Assembly: GCA_037045585.1 (NCBI GenBank)
Contig: JBAOIR010000055.1
Coordinates: 62,001-126,000, forward strand
Source: SSF14 sp037045585
Lineage (GTDB): Bacteria; Actinomycetota; Acidimicrobiia; Acidimicrobiales; Microtrichaceae
Reading direction: 5' to 3'
DNA length: 64,000 nt
Positions 42,848 to 52,500 of this stretch are shown here, piece by piece. The notes beneath the pieces are model-generated. The model was not told the origin of the DNA. It did no database searches and saw only the letters and a list, made by a program, of their open reading frames with translations. Every line of letters begins with the position of its first letter. Position 1 is the stretch's first letter. The translations under genes and the position numbers were made by a program.

Positions 42848-44093
42848 CCGCCGGGTCGTCGCCCGCGTCGTCGCCGGTCTCGTCGTCGCGCTGGTGCCGG
42901 CGGGGTGCACCGACGACTCCACCTCCGGCGACGCGTCGGCCTCGTCGACGAGCGCTCCCGACACGTCGGCGACGACGTCCACCACCTCGACCTCCGAGCC
43001 CGGGTTCGACGAGTTCACGGGGTCGATCGACGACTTCTACGTCGTTCCCGACCCACTTCCGGTGGGGAAGCCCGGCGAACTCATCCGCATTCAGGACGTC
43101 GACGACGCCGGCGCCGACGGCGGCGAACGCTCGGTCCGGATCATGTACCACTCCGTCGATGCCGCCGGCCGTGACCGTGCGACGACGGGCACGGTGACCG
43201 TTCCCGTCGACACGGACGAGGACGCCGGTGACCTGCCGGTCGTCACCGTCGCTCCCGGAACCGTCGGGCTCGCGTCCAAGTGCGCGCTCAGCCGCACCGG
43301 CGCGCCGGTCCTCGACGTCGGCGTTCCCGCCGTCCGCGCCATGACCGACTACATCGGCATGGGCCCAGCGGGTGAGACCATGCCCTACCTGTCACGGGAG
43401 AGCGAAGGGCACAGCGTGCTCGACGCGGCTCGCGCCGCCCGGCAGCTCGCCGGCGACACGTCACGCGAGGTCGCGATCGTCGGCCACTCCCAGGGCGGCC
43501 ACGGTGCGCAGTCGGCACACGAACTCGCTTCCTCGTACGCCCCCGAGCTCGATGTCGTCGGTACCGTGTCGTTGGCTCCGGCGGCGATGTTCGACCGCAC
43601 GTATGGCGGCGTCGACGACATCGTGTCGAGGATCGTCACGTCGATGAGCCTGTACGGCCTCGCGACCGAGCACGACGACCTCCGGTTCGGCGACTACGTC
43701 AACGCAGAGACCGCGGAGGCCGGTCAGGTCATGGCGACCGACTGCGTCGACACGGTCATCGCGACGCTCGCACCGCTCGCCGCCCGGCCCGACTACTGGA
43801 CGGCCGACCCGACGATCACCGAGCCCGCCGCCACCGTGTTGAAGGACAACGACGTCGGACACGTCGCGGCTGACGCTCCACTCCTGCTCGTCGGCGGCAC
43901 GGCGGACGAGCGGGTCGTCCCACAGCGGGTGCAGGACCTGTTCCGCCGGTTGTGCACCACTGGCCAGGCGACGCAGCTGATCATGCTCGACGGAGCCGAC
44001 CACGGCACCGAGGTACCGCGGGCGTTGCCGCAGATCGGTCGGTGGTTGACCGACCGTTTCGCCGGCGCGGCGGCAACCGACGACTGCTCCTGA
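42840..44093 (+). CDS. Secreted lipase-like alpha/beta-hydrolase lipoprotein
   Basis: 417 residues from GTG 42840, with signal peptide and lipobox LVPAGC (Cys23), then a Ser/Thr-rich linker to about residue 53. The hydrolase domain resembles the secretory lipase (LIP) family: nucleophile Ser217 in IVGHSQGGHGAQ, Asp in LLLVGGTADERV, His in MLDGADHGTEV, and paired Cys. It likely hydrolyses triglycerides or other esters at the cell surface. It overlaps the upstream ASCH-like gene. Confidence 0.87.
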   Translation: MRSRRVVARVVAGLVVALVPAGCTDDSTSGDASASSTSAPDTSATTSTTSTSEPGFDEFTGSIDDFYVVPDPLPVGKPGELIRIQDVDDAGADGGERSVRIMYHSVDAAGRDRATTGTVTVPVDTDEDAGDLPVVTVAPGTVGLASKCALSRTGAPVLDVGVPAVRAMTDYIGMGPAGETMPYLSRESEGHSVLDAARAARQLAGDTSREVAIVGHSQGGHGAQSAHELASSYAPELDVVGTVSLAPAAMFDRTYGGVDDIVSRIVTSMSLYGLATEHDDLRFGDYVNAETAEAGQVMATDCVDTVIATLAPLAARPDYWTADPTITEPAATVLKDNDVGHVAADAPLLLVGGTADERVVPQRVQDLFRRLCTTGQATQLIMLDGADHGTEVPRALPQIGRWLTDRFAGAAATDDCS

Positions 44094-44150
44094 CGCGTCG
44101 GTCTTCGTCGACCGCGGTGCCGGCCCTCGACATCGGTCGTAGGGTGGCTC

Positions 44151-44276
44151 ATGGCAACCAAACAGATCCCGTCGGGCAATTCCAAGAAGGTCGGCAAGAC
44201 GCTCAAGGAGAAGCGGGCGGCGAAGCACGAGAAGCAGGACGCCAAGACGGCGGCCCGCAAGGCCTCGGGGACGTAG
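44151..44276 (+). CDS. Lys-rich 41-residue protein
   Basis: A short frame from ATG 44151 to TAG 44274-44276. The product is very basic (about one quarter Lys) and helical in character: KVGKTLKEKRAAKHEKQDAK. Small proteins of this kind recur in actinobacteria and are annotated as hypothetical; a role in binding nucleic acid or another acidic partner is conceivable. It is placed between the lipase gene and the convergent PPOX gene, 10 bases from the latter's stop. Confidence 0.65.
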   Translation: MATKQIPSGNSKKVGKTLKEKRAAKHEKQDAKTAARKASGT

Positions 44277-44286
44277 CCCGCTCGCC

Positions 44287-44937
44287 TCAGTCGCCCCCGG
44301 TCGGTCGTTCCTCGTCGAGGTCGGCCGCGTAGCCCTGCTCGAGCATCTCGCGCAGCTGCAGTGGCTCGATCTCGAGCCCGAGCCGCTCGTTGTAGGTGGC
44401 GCAGAAGTCGGGGGCGACGCCCGGCGCGGCCCACGAGTCCGGCTGCCACATTCCACTTCGCCGGAACGCCTTGGCGCAGTGGTGGAACACCTCGACCACC
44501 TCGATGCCGATGGCCGCCTTCGGTCGTCGGAGTTCGGTGTCCCACGCCGACAGGAGATCGGGATCGACGGTGACGCAGGCCCGTCCGTTGACGCGCACCG
44601 TTTCGTCCGCGCCCGGCACCAGGAACAACAGGCCGATCGACGGCGTGTCGATCACATTGCTCAGCGAGTCGAGGAGGTTGTTGCCCGACAGGTCGGGGAG
44701 CAGCAGGTGTCGTTCGTCGATCACGCGGACGAACCCCGGCGGCCCGCCCCGGGGCGACGCGTCGGTGTTGCCGAGCGCGTCGGTCGTCGCGACCAGGCAG
44801 AACGGCGAGAGCTCGACGAACTCCCGGAACTGGCCGTCCAGCGTCCCGAACTTCTTACGGCGAACGAGGTCGCTGGGCTCGCGGTAGTGGGCTCGTAGCT
44901 CGTCGTGGGTCGCGATCCGGCGTCCGAAGATCTCCAT
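44287..44937 (-). CDS. Pyridoxamine 5'-phosphate oxidase-family FMN protein
   Basis: A 216-residue split-barrel flavoprotein: FVELSPFCLVATTDALGNTDASPRGG is the N-terminal strand pair, followed by HLLLPDLSGNNLLDSLSNVI and SIGLLFLVPGADETVRVNGRA. It resembles the MSMEG_1061-type subgroup of PPOX/FMN proteins, which may use FMN or F420. The substrate is unknown. ATG 44937. It follows the sulfotransferase gene on the same strand, 54 bases downstream of it. Confidence 0.85.
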   Translation of the reverse strand: MEIFGRRIATHDELRAHYREPSDLVRRKKFGTLDGQFREFVELSPFCLVATTDALGNTDASPRGGPPGFVRVIDERHLLLPDLSGNNLLDSLSNVIDTPSIGLLFLVPGADETVRVNGRACVTVDPDLLSAWDTELRRPKAAIGIEVVEVFHHCAKAFRRSGMWQPDSWAAPGVAPDFCATYNERLGLEIEPLQLREMLEQGYAADLDEERPTGGD

Positions 44938-44991
44938 CGGGCCAGGGTAGGGCGGACGGCCGGAGCGGGCGGGAGCCGACGTGTTGGTGGA

Positions 44992-45729
44992 TCAGGGCAG
45001 CTCGTATCCGAACGTCGCGGCGGCCGCCGCGACGATCGGCCTGACGGCGTCGACGTCAGCGGGCGACAGATTGTCCCGCCACCGGTCGACGCGCCGGTCG
45101 TGGTCGGGCCGGGAGTGGCCGCGGGACGTGACCGCTTCGACGAACTGCTCGTTGTTCGTGTCCTGCACCCGGTCGGCCCACGCAGCGAGCTCTGGCGCGG
45201 ATGCGTCCCCGCCGACGCGTCGGCACGTGGTTACGGCGCACGTGACGGGGTCCCGGATCATGTCCTCGAATCGGTTGACCACGGCTTCACCCCGTACCAG
45301 CGCGTACCCGGCCCCGTTGATCGTGGCCCAGTGGTGGGCGCATCGCTCGACGAGCGGCCGTTCGATCCAGTCCTGCCAGTCGGGCGGGCGGGGATGATGG
45401 GCCCAGTCCTGCGCGATCCCGACCCGGAGTGAGCAGATCGCGTCGAGCGGGTGGCGGACCTGCCAGAAGATCATCGGGTCCGGCAGCACCGACCGCAGGT
45501 CGTCGAGCGAGACCGACGCTCCCGTCGGGGGCGATGAGCCAGCGGCGGTGCGAGGGACCTTGACCGCGATCGGGCCCGAGGCGGGGAAGGGCACGTCGGC
45601 GAGGAAGGGTTCGGAGTAGTACGTGTAGCCCGGAATGGCCTCGAACAGTTCGCCGAAGATCGACGTGCCGCTCCGCCCACAACCGAGAATGGCGACGTTG
45701 GCCGGCGCTGGCCGCGACTGGGTGGTCAT
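44992..45729 (-). CDS. Sulfotransferase-family protein
   Basis: A 245-residue protein with the PAPS-binding 5'-phosphosulfate loop NVAILGCGRSGTSIFGEL (residues about 11-28) and the 3'-phosphate segment IFWQVRHPLDAICSLRVG containing the conserved Arg. It would transfer sulfate from PAPS to a lipid, carbohydrate or other acceptor in the cytoplasm. Its ATG (45729) overlaps the stop of the TetR gene upstream (ATGA), so TetR and sulfotransferase are one transcript. The acceptor is unknown. Confidence 0.82.
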   Translation of the reverse strand: MTTQSRPAPANVAILGCGRSGTSIFGELFEAIPGYTYYSEPFLADVPFPASGPIAVKVPRTAAGSSPPTGASVSLDDLRSVLPDPMIFWQVRHPLDAICSLRVGIAQDWAHHPRPPDWQDWIERPLVERCAHHWATINGAGYALVRGEAVVNRFEDMIRDPVTCAVTTCRRVGGDASAPELAAWADRVQDTNNEQFVEAVTSRGHSRPDHDRRVDRWRDNLSPADVDAVRPIVAAAAATFGYELP

Positions 45730-46319
45730 GCGCGTTGCCCCGTCCGCCCGAGTGGTGCGGCCGCGATCACGCCGAGGTGTCGGGCAGCGGAGTTGGCGGC
45801 GCGGGCGCCGCTGAGGTGGCGCAAGGTCAGGAGCCCGTGGAGTTGGACCAGCGCAGCCAACGCCTCCTGACGCGCCGATGTCGGCGCCGACCCGGGGAGC
45901 GACGGCACCACGAGCCCGACGAGCCGGTCGACCCAACCGGCGACGAGGCTCGGCGCGAGGCTGGCGTAGGGCTGGTGGCCGGTGGCCGCGAGGCCCGACA
46001 ATTCGAGGAAGACGGCCGTCAGCGGGTCGGCAGCCGTCGATGCGAGCGCCGGCCACAACTGCTGCAACAACGCCTCGACCGGCAGCGGTTCGTGACCCAC
46101 GGCATCGCCGACCAGCGCTCGCAGCCGGACGTCGAGGGCGAGCACGACATCACTCACGAGGTCGCGCTTCGAGGGGAAGTAGTAGACGACGGTTCGGTCG
46201 TTGATCCCGAGGGTCTCGGCGACTCCGCCGAAGGTGAGCGTGCTCAGGCCGTCGCTCAGCGCCAGCTCGACCGCCGCATCCAGGAGGTCCTGACGTTGGT
46301 GCCGGTAGCCCACGAGCAC
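45726..46319 (-). CDS. TetR family transcriptional regulator
   Basis: A 197-residue TetR protein: RQDLLDAAVELALSDG, then the HTH TFGGVAETLGINDRTVVYYFPSKRDLV. The C-terminal domain is Leu/Ala rich with no known ligand signature. GTG start at 46319. It sits 34 bases downstream of the GH36 gene on the same strand and overlaps the sulfotransferase gene by 4 bases, so it likely regulates this unit. Confidence 0.87.
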   Translation of the reverse strand: MLVGYRHQRQDLLDAAVELALSDGLSTLTFGGVAETLGINDRTVVYYFPSKRDLVSDVVLALDVRLRALVGDAVGHEPLPVEALLQQLWPALASTAADPLTAVFLELSGLAATGHQPYASLAPSLVAGWVDRLVGLVVPSLPGSAPTSARQEALAALVQLHGLLTLRHLSGARAANSAARHLGVIAAAPLGRTGQRA

Positions 46320-46353
46320 CGATCGTAGCGACCGCTACGGTTCGGTCGGTGCC

Positions 46354-48342
46354 TCAGCGGCGCCGGAGCTGCACCAGTCCGCACCCGTGCGGGGCCACCT
46401 CGCCGAGGTCGACATGGTCCGGGCCCGAGGACACGACGCGACCGGTCCAGTGTTCGCGCAGCTCGCCCGACACCCAGGTGTCGTCGATGCCGGCCGCAGC
46501 GAGGTCGACGCGGCCAGAGCACGGCCCCTCGCCGAGGTTCACGACGGCGACGTCCACACGATCGGCGTGCCGTGACACGAGCACCCGCGGCAACGCCCGT
46601 TCGAAGAGGTCGACCACCGTGACCTCGCCGCCCGTGAGGGCCAGGGTGCGCGCCACGAGATCCTGACGTTCCGGCGGCAGGAGTTCGAGTCGGTCCGACA
46701 CGACGACCATGCCATCGGTCAGGCCGAACACCGTGCACATCGTGTGCACCTCGGCCTCGGTCAGCTTCGTGTCGGTGTCGCGCACCATCAGACAGTCGGG
46801 ATCGTTGAGGAACCAGACCCCGTCGAACGCCGATCGGGTCATCGTGTTGAGCAGTGCGTTGGCCGTCGACAGCGCGTGGCGGTTCCGGCCCACTGTCCTT
46901 GCCAGCGTCGTCGTCCAGCTCGGGGTCACGTCGGCGCCGATCCGCATGGCGTCGACCACTCCGACGGCCGGCCCGAGGGGAGAACCGCAACCGAGCACGA
47001 ACGCGTCGTCGCCTGCTCCGGCGCGCACGGCGTCGAGCCCGCGACGCAGGGCCTGGGCCCGAGTCGCGGTCGGGTCGTGACGCACGCCGGGGTGCGACGC
47101 TGCGAAGAGGAAGTCGATCTTCTGGATCGCGTAGCCCCAGTCGCGGCTGATCACGTGGGCCACCTCGGTGATGTGGGCAAGGGCATCGGGGTGGGTGGTG
47201 TCGAGCACCCACATCGGGTGGAGGCCCCATCCGGGGTTGAACAGTCCGAGCACCGGTCTGCCACGTTGGTTGCGAACCAACCACTCGGGGTGTTCTGCCG
47301 CGATCCGTGAGCGGGACGACACGATGAAGGGAGCCCACCAGATCCCGGCGTCGAAGCCCGCGGCGCCGATGTCCGCGGCGACGGCCGCCATCCCCCGGGG
47401 GAACTTGTCGTTCGTCGACAGCCAATCGCCGATCGCCGTCTGGTGCCCGTCGTCCACCATCACGTACTCGCAGCCGAAGCGGGGCCCGCCGCGGCCATCG
47501 GACTCGAGCACCCGGAGATTGGCCAGCACGTCGGCCTCGGTCACCTTGGTGAAGTAGTAGTACCAGGAGCACCATCCGGTCGGATGGAGGCGGTCCACGC
47601 CACGGGCGCCGGCCGCGGCACCAGCGGCGGCAATCAGCGAGCGCAGTGCGGTGTTGCCGTCGGCGGCAATCACGATTCGGACCTCGTACCAGGGTGTCGC
47701 CGCTCCTGCGGCGAGGACCGTGTCGTCGAGATCGACCCACACGTCGAACCCCCGGACCCGGCCACCGGGAGCGTCGATCTCGACGAAACCGAAGGCGTCC
47801 GAGAGCGTCGTGAACCCGGCGCCGAGGGCACCGCTCCCGTCGCCGGCGATGACCGACAACGAATCGGAGCGGACGTGGCCCCGGTGGCGGGCGGCGCGGT
47901 GCCGGCCGTCGGTGACCCCCAGGCGTCCGAACCGAGTCGGGACGTCGCGATCGTGTTCGCCGACGCCGATCGTCCAGGTCCCGGCCCAGGACTGGTAGCT
48001 GTGCCGGTAGATCCGCCATTCGGCGCGGGTGCCGCTGAGCCCGAAGTGCTCGGTCGCGATGACCGAGCTGCGGTGGAGCGTGACGTCGGTTCCGCTGTGG
48101 TTGACGACCCGCGCCCCGACCGCCATGCCGTCGGGCGTGGGATTCGCCGTGAGCTCGACGGTCACACCGGTGTCGCCCACCCGGGCGAGCCATCCGTGGG
48201 TGGCATCGACGAGCGACGTCGCCCGCCAGTCGTGACGGTTGCCACCGACGGTCATCGAGAGGGTCGGCAGTGCCGGACCGAGGTGGACGCCGAGGACGGC
48301 ATCGGCGACGACGACCCCGCCGGAGGTGATCTGGCTCTGCAC
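46354..48342 (-). CDS. GH36 alpha-galactosidase
   Basis: About 662 residues from GTG 48342. An N-terminal beta-sandwich precedes a TIM barrel with the GH36 signatures HPTGWCSWYYYFTKV, VMVDDGHQTAIGDW, the catalytic nucleophile Asp in YAIQKIDFLFA and the acid/base region MRIGADVTPSW. A C-terminal beta domain ends PHGCGLVQLRRR. It releases alpha-linked galactose from oligosaccharides. No signal peptide is seen. Its start is only 21 bases from the start of the divergent esterase gene. Confidence 0.9.
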   Translation of the reverse strand: MQSQITSGGVVVADAVLGVHLGPALPTLSMTVGGNRHDWRATSLVDATHGWLARVGDTGVTVELTANPTPDGMAVGARVVNHSGTDVTLHRSSVIATEHFGLSGTRAEWRIYRHSYQSWAGTWTIGVGEHDRDVPTRFGRLGVTDGRHRAARHRGHVRSDSLSVIAGDGSGALGAGFTTLSDAFGFVEIDAPGGRVRGFDVWVDLDDTVLAAGAATPWYEVRIVIAADGNTALRSLIAAAGAAAGARGVDRLHPTGWCSWYYYFTKVTEADVLANLRVLESDGRGGPRFGCEYVMVDDGHQTAIGDWLSTNDKFPRGMAAVAADIGAAGFDAGIWWAPFIVSSRSRIAAEHPEWLVRNQRGRPVLGLFNPGWGLHPMWVLDTTHPDALAHITEVAHVISRDWGYAIQKIDFLFAASHPGVRHDPTATRAQALRRGLDAVRAGAGDDAFVLGCGSPLGPAVGVVDAMRIGADVTPSWTTTLARTVGRNRHALSTANALLNTMTRSAFDGVWFLNDPDCLMVRDTDTKLTEAEVHTMCTVFGLTDGMVVVSDRLELLPPERQDLVARTLALTGGEVTVVDLFERALPRVLVSRHADRVDVAVVNLGEGPCSGRVDLAAAGIDDTWVSGELREHWTGRVVSSGPDHVDLGEVAPHGCGLVQLRRR

Positions 48343-48363
48343 GGCGCCAGTATGGTCGGCGAG

Positions 48364-49540
48364 ATGAGCACCATCCGACGATCGGGCCCCCGCCGGTGGT
48401 TCGTCCCGTTCGCAGCGACAGCGGTGCTCCTGCTGGTGGCGCTCACCGCCTGTGGTTCCGGGGGAGCGATCCGCAGCGTCGGGCAGCAGTGACTCGGCGG
48501 GGACGGCGCAGGCGGCGCCGGCCGGGTCGGGCCGACCTTCGTCGACCGTCGACACCGACACGCCGACCGTCGGCCCCGGTCCCGCGGTGCCCTCCCGAGG
48601 GTGCGCCGCCGGTCCGACCTCCGCCGTCCAGCTCGAGCGGAGAACCGTGCCGGTCGCAGAGCTGTCCCGTTGGTACCTCCTCACGGTCCCCGAGGCGAGC
48701 GACCCGCAGGTGCCGTTCCCACTCGTGCTCGACTTCCACGGCCTCACCGAAGGCGCGGACGTGCACGCGCAGCTGACCGGCATGGGTGCATACGGTGCGT
48801 CCCACGGCTTCGTCGCCGTCATCCCGCAGGGCACCGGAGATCTCGCCCGGTGGGCCGCCGGCCCCGGCGGATCGGCGGGCGAGCCCAACATCGACGTCGA
48901 CTTCGTCAACGCGATGCTCGACCAGGTCGAGGATTCCATCTGCATCGATACCTCCCGCGTGTACGCGACCGGCATGTCCAACGGCGCCATGCTCACGTCG
49001 ATGCTGGGGTGTCGGCTGGCCGGCCGTCTCGCCGCCGTGGCGCCGATCTCGGGCGCAACGACGTTCGACTCGTGCGAGCCGGTGGCCACCGTGCCGATGA
49101 TGACCATCCACGGCACGGCCGACCCGATTCTCCTGTTCAACGGCGGTGTCGGTGATCTCGTGAAGGCCCTCTCCGGCTCCATCGGTGGCGATGGGTCGGC
49201 CCCATCGTCGGGGCCATCCACCACCGCGCCGGCACCGACGACGACCGCTGCGGTCGATCTCGACGGCCCCGGCTATCCGGCCAACGTTGCCGCGTGGGCG
49301 CAGCGCAACGGCTGTGGCCCGACACCGTCGGACGAGCCCGTCTCTGCGACCGTGACGCATCGCACCTACGACTGCCCTGCCGGGGCCGACGTCGAGATGT
49401 ACGTCGTTGCGGGCGGCGGCCATGCCTGGCCCGGCAGCGAACTCAGCCGGGCGCTCGAAGGCCTCGTCGGCACGACCACCTTCGACATCGACGCCACCGA
49501 CCTGGTCTGGGCGTTCTTCCAGCGGTTCCGGCGGGGCTGA
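48364..49540 (+). CDS. LpqC-like secreted esterase lipoprotein, frameshifted
   Basis: The start (ATG 48364) encodes a signal peptide with lipobox VALTAC, but this frame stops at 48490. The rest continues in another frame from about 48452 to 49540: WYLLTVPEASDP, LDFHGLTEG, VIPQGTGDLARW, and the nucleophile Ser in VYATGMSNGAMLTS, with IHGTADPILLFNGG and a C-terminal GGGHAWPG (His). This matches the polyhydroxybutyrate depolymerase/feruloyl esterase family. One extra G in the run 48460-48464 explains the break. Rejoined it has about 391 residues, with a Ser/Thr/Pro-rich insert near residue 285. Confidence 0.87.
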
Positions 49541-49552
49541 GCCTGCCCCGAA

Positions 49553-52500
49553 TCAGGCCACGGTGGCGCGGACCCGCGCCATCGCTGCGGGCAGGTCTCG
49601 GACCGACCGCTCGACCGCGCCGCGGGCCTTGCAGAACACGAACCGGCAATCGACGACGGGGATGCCCGTGACCGCTTCGAGCGCGACGGCGTAGGACGCA
49701 CCCTGGAGTTCGTAGCGGGCGAGGGCGGCATCGATCGCCGCGTCGGACGCCGCAGCGTCGGTCTTGTAGTCGACGACGATCAGCCCGTCGGGTGTCTCGA
49801 TGAGCAGATCGACGAATCCTTCGATCACCCGCGCCCCGACTGGGGCCGCGACGTACAGCTCCTTGTGGTGTGTCGCCGCGGCGGCCTCGCGCACGGTCAT
49901 TGAGTCGAGCGCCGAACGCACCAGTGCGGTGACGGTGCGCACCTCCTCGGGGATGGCCTCCACGTCGCACTGGCGGCGCGCCTGGAGCTCGATGTCGTGG
50001 GGATCGGCGAGGTCGAGCACCTGCAACGTCGCGTGCACGGCCCGACCGATCGCGGTGCCGGCGCGCCCGCGGCGACGGGTGGGGACTGCACCCACCGTGT
50101 CGTCGGCGGTCGGCGGGTCGGTGACGGGATCGTCGTCGGCCCACGCGGGGTCGGTCGGATCGTCGACCGCCGGTACCGCAGCGGTTGTTCCGGTCGCGGC
50201 TGGGTCGACCGGCGGCGTGAGGGCGCTGGTCGCGACGGCGGTCGCCGAGACGAACCGGGGCCGACGTTGCGGCGCGAGCAACGCCTCGCGCTCGGCGATC
50301 CAGGCGTCGCGATCGGGGTCGCCGGCCGCCGGGGATGACGGCGTCGGCGGGGCTGCCGGGACGACCGCCTCGGGCGTGGCCGGGACTCCACCGACGCCCG
50401 GGAACATCTCGACCTCCCGCCACGACCCCTGGTCGGGCGCTTCGGGACGGACGAGGTCGGGACGGTCGTGGAAGAACGTCCACACCCGTCGTGCGTACGT
50501 GTCGACCGGCTTCTCGGACACCTTGTGGTGGCACGACACCACGAGGTGGTCTCGCGCCCGGGTGGTCGCGACATAGAGGAGGCGGAGCTTCTCGTAGGCG
50601 TCCATCTCGACCTCGATGTCGGCGCGCGGTTCGTGGTTGGCGGTCGCGGCCTTGGCGTTCAGACGAACCTCGGGCGGACCGTCGTCGCCCCAGACGACGC
50701 TGACCCCCCGGCGGGCGTTGCCCGGTTGGGTCGTCATGCCCGACAGGATGGTGATGGGGAACTCGAGCCCCTTCGACCCGTGGATCGTGAGGATCCGCAC
50801 AGCGTCGTCGTCGGTCTCCGGCAGCAGCGGCTCGTGCACCCGCGCACCGTCGGCGCCCTGGAGCGCCGCCCACTCGACGAAGGCCCGGAGCCCACCACCG
50901 CCGGCCTCCTCGAACGTGCGCGCCTGATCGACGAGGAACCGTAGGCGCCGCCAGACCTCGCGGGGACGAGGATCGCCGAAGGCCAGGAGATCGGCGTGGC
51001 GCTCACGAACGATGCGGTCGACGAGCGTCGCCGGCGTGAGCCACCACCGATCGACCCAGAGCGACCGCAGATGGGCGAGCGCCAGGCGCACCGGATGATC
51101 GGCCGCAACGCTCTCGGGCGGTTGCACCCGTAGGTTCCACCGTCCGCCGGCGTCGTGGAACGTGAAGAGGTCGACGTCGGAGCACGCGTACAGCGGCGAG
51201 CGGAGCGCTGCGACCAGGCTGAGCTCGTCGCTCGGGTCGTCGACCGCTCGCACCGCGGCGAGCACGTCGGCGACGTCCTGGGAGTCGTACACCAGCGTGC
51301 CGGTGGCGAGGCGATACGGGATGGCCGAGGCCTCGAGGGCGGCGCGGAGGAAGGGGAGCGAGGTGCGCGTGGGCACGAGGATCGTGACATCGGCCAACGT
51401 GGCGGGCCGCCACTCGCCGGAATGCTCGTCGTGCACGGGCCACCGCTCGGGATGGTGTTGGACGTCGCGCACGGTTCGCGCGACGTCGGCGGCCTCGGCC
51501 TCACGGAGCTCGGCGGCGCGGACCTTGGGGTTGGGGTGCGGACCGCCGAGGAGCAGGGGACGGTGATCGGTGCCGGCCTCCGGCCGGCGGAACGGCACGA
51601 GGGGCTCGTAGCGTGGCTGGGCCCCGGGGACCTCCTCGGGCATCGCATCCTCGAACAGCGCGTTGACCCAGTCGACGACCGGCGCCACGGTCCGGAAGTT
51701 GGTCGTGAGCTTCACCGACGCGCCGTCGATCCCGAACCGGTCGCGCGCCCGGAGGAACAGGTCGATGTCGGCGCGGCGGAACCGGTAGATCGACTGCTTG
51801 GGATCGCCGACGAAGAACAGCCGGCCTTCGGCGACCCGGAGGTCGGACCAGTGGGCCGGCGCTGCGGCAGGCGGCTCGAACCCCGGCCCGGGGTCGCCGT
51901 CACCCGCGTCGATCGAGCTGGCGATGAGCATGGCCAGCTCGATCTGGATCGGGTCGGTGTCCTGGAACTCGTCGAGGAGCAGGTGGGTGTAGCGCTCGTG
52001 CAGGGTCGTCCGAGCGGTCGGGCTGGTGCGCAGCAGCTCGCGAGCGAGCACCAGCAGGTCGTGGAACTCGAGGCCGCCCTCGTCGCGCCGGGCCGCTGCG
52101 GCTGCCAGCACCTCGCGGGCGGCGAGCGTGAGGAGACGTTGGAGCACCTCGTCGGCCGCGGCGTCGCGGACAGCGGCCGCCGCCTCGTTGGCCTCGTCGA
52201 TCAGGGCCTTGCAGGAGGCGACGTCGCCGCCCCATGCGGACTTGGTTCCACCGCGGCCCTTGCTCCATTTCGCCCCCGACAAGGCCTGGAGCTTGCGTTC
52301 GGCGTCGGTGATGCCGACGATCGCCGACATCTCCGGGATGACCTCGGTGACGAGGTGCACGAAGAACTTGTCGTCGGGATCGGTGCACGCGGACGGCAGT
52401 GCCATCACCGCCTCGGCCGCCCGGTCGAACGGTCCGGTGTCCGCCGGACCGAGCGGTGGGTGGTCGACGGCGGCTACGTCGCCGATGCGGTCCCAGTTCT

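Noticed and set aside
46256..48193. 645-codon minus-strand frame within the GH36 gene
   Set aside because: Same strand but shifted frame; Arg/Gly-rich with no motif, while the GH36 frame has complete catalytic residues.
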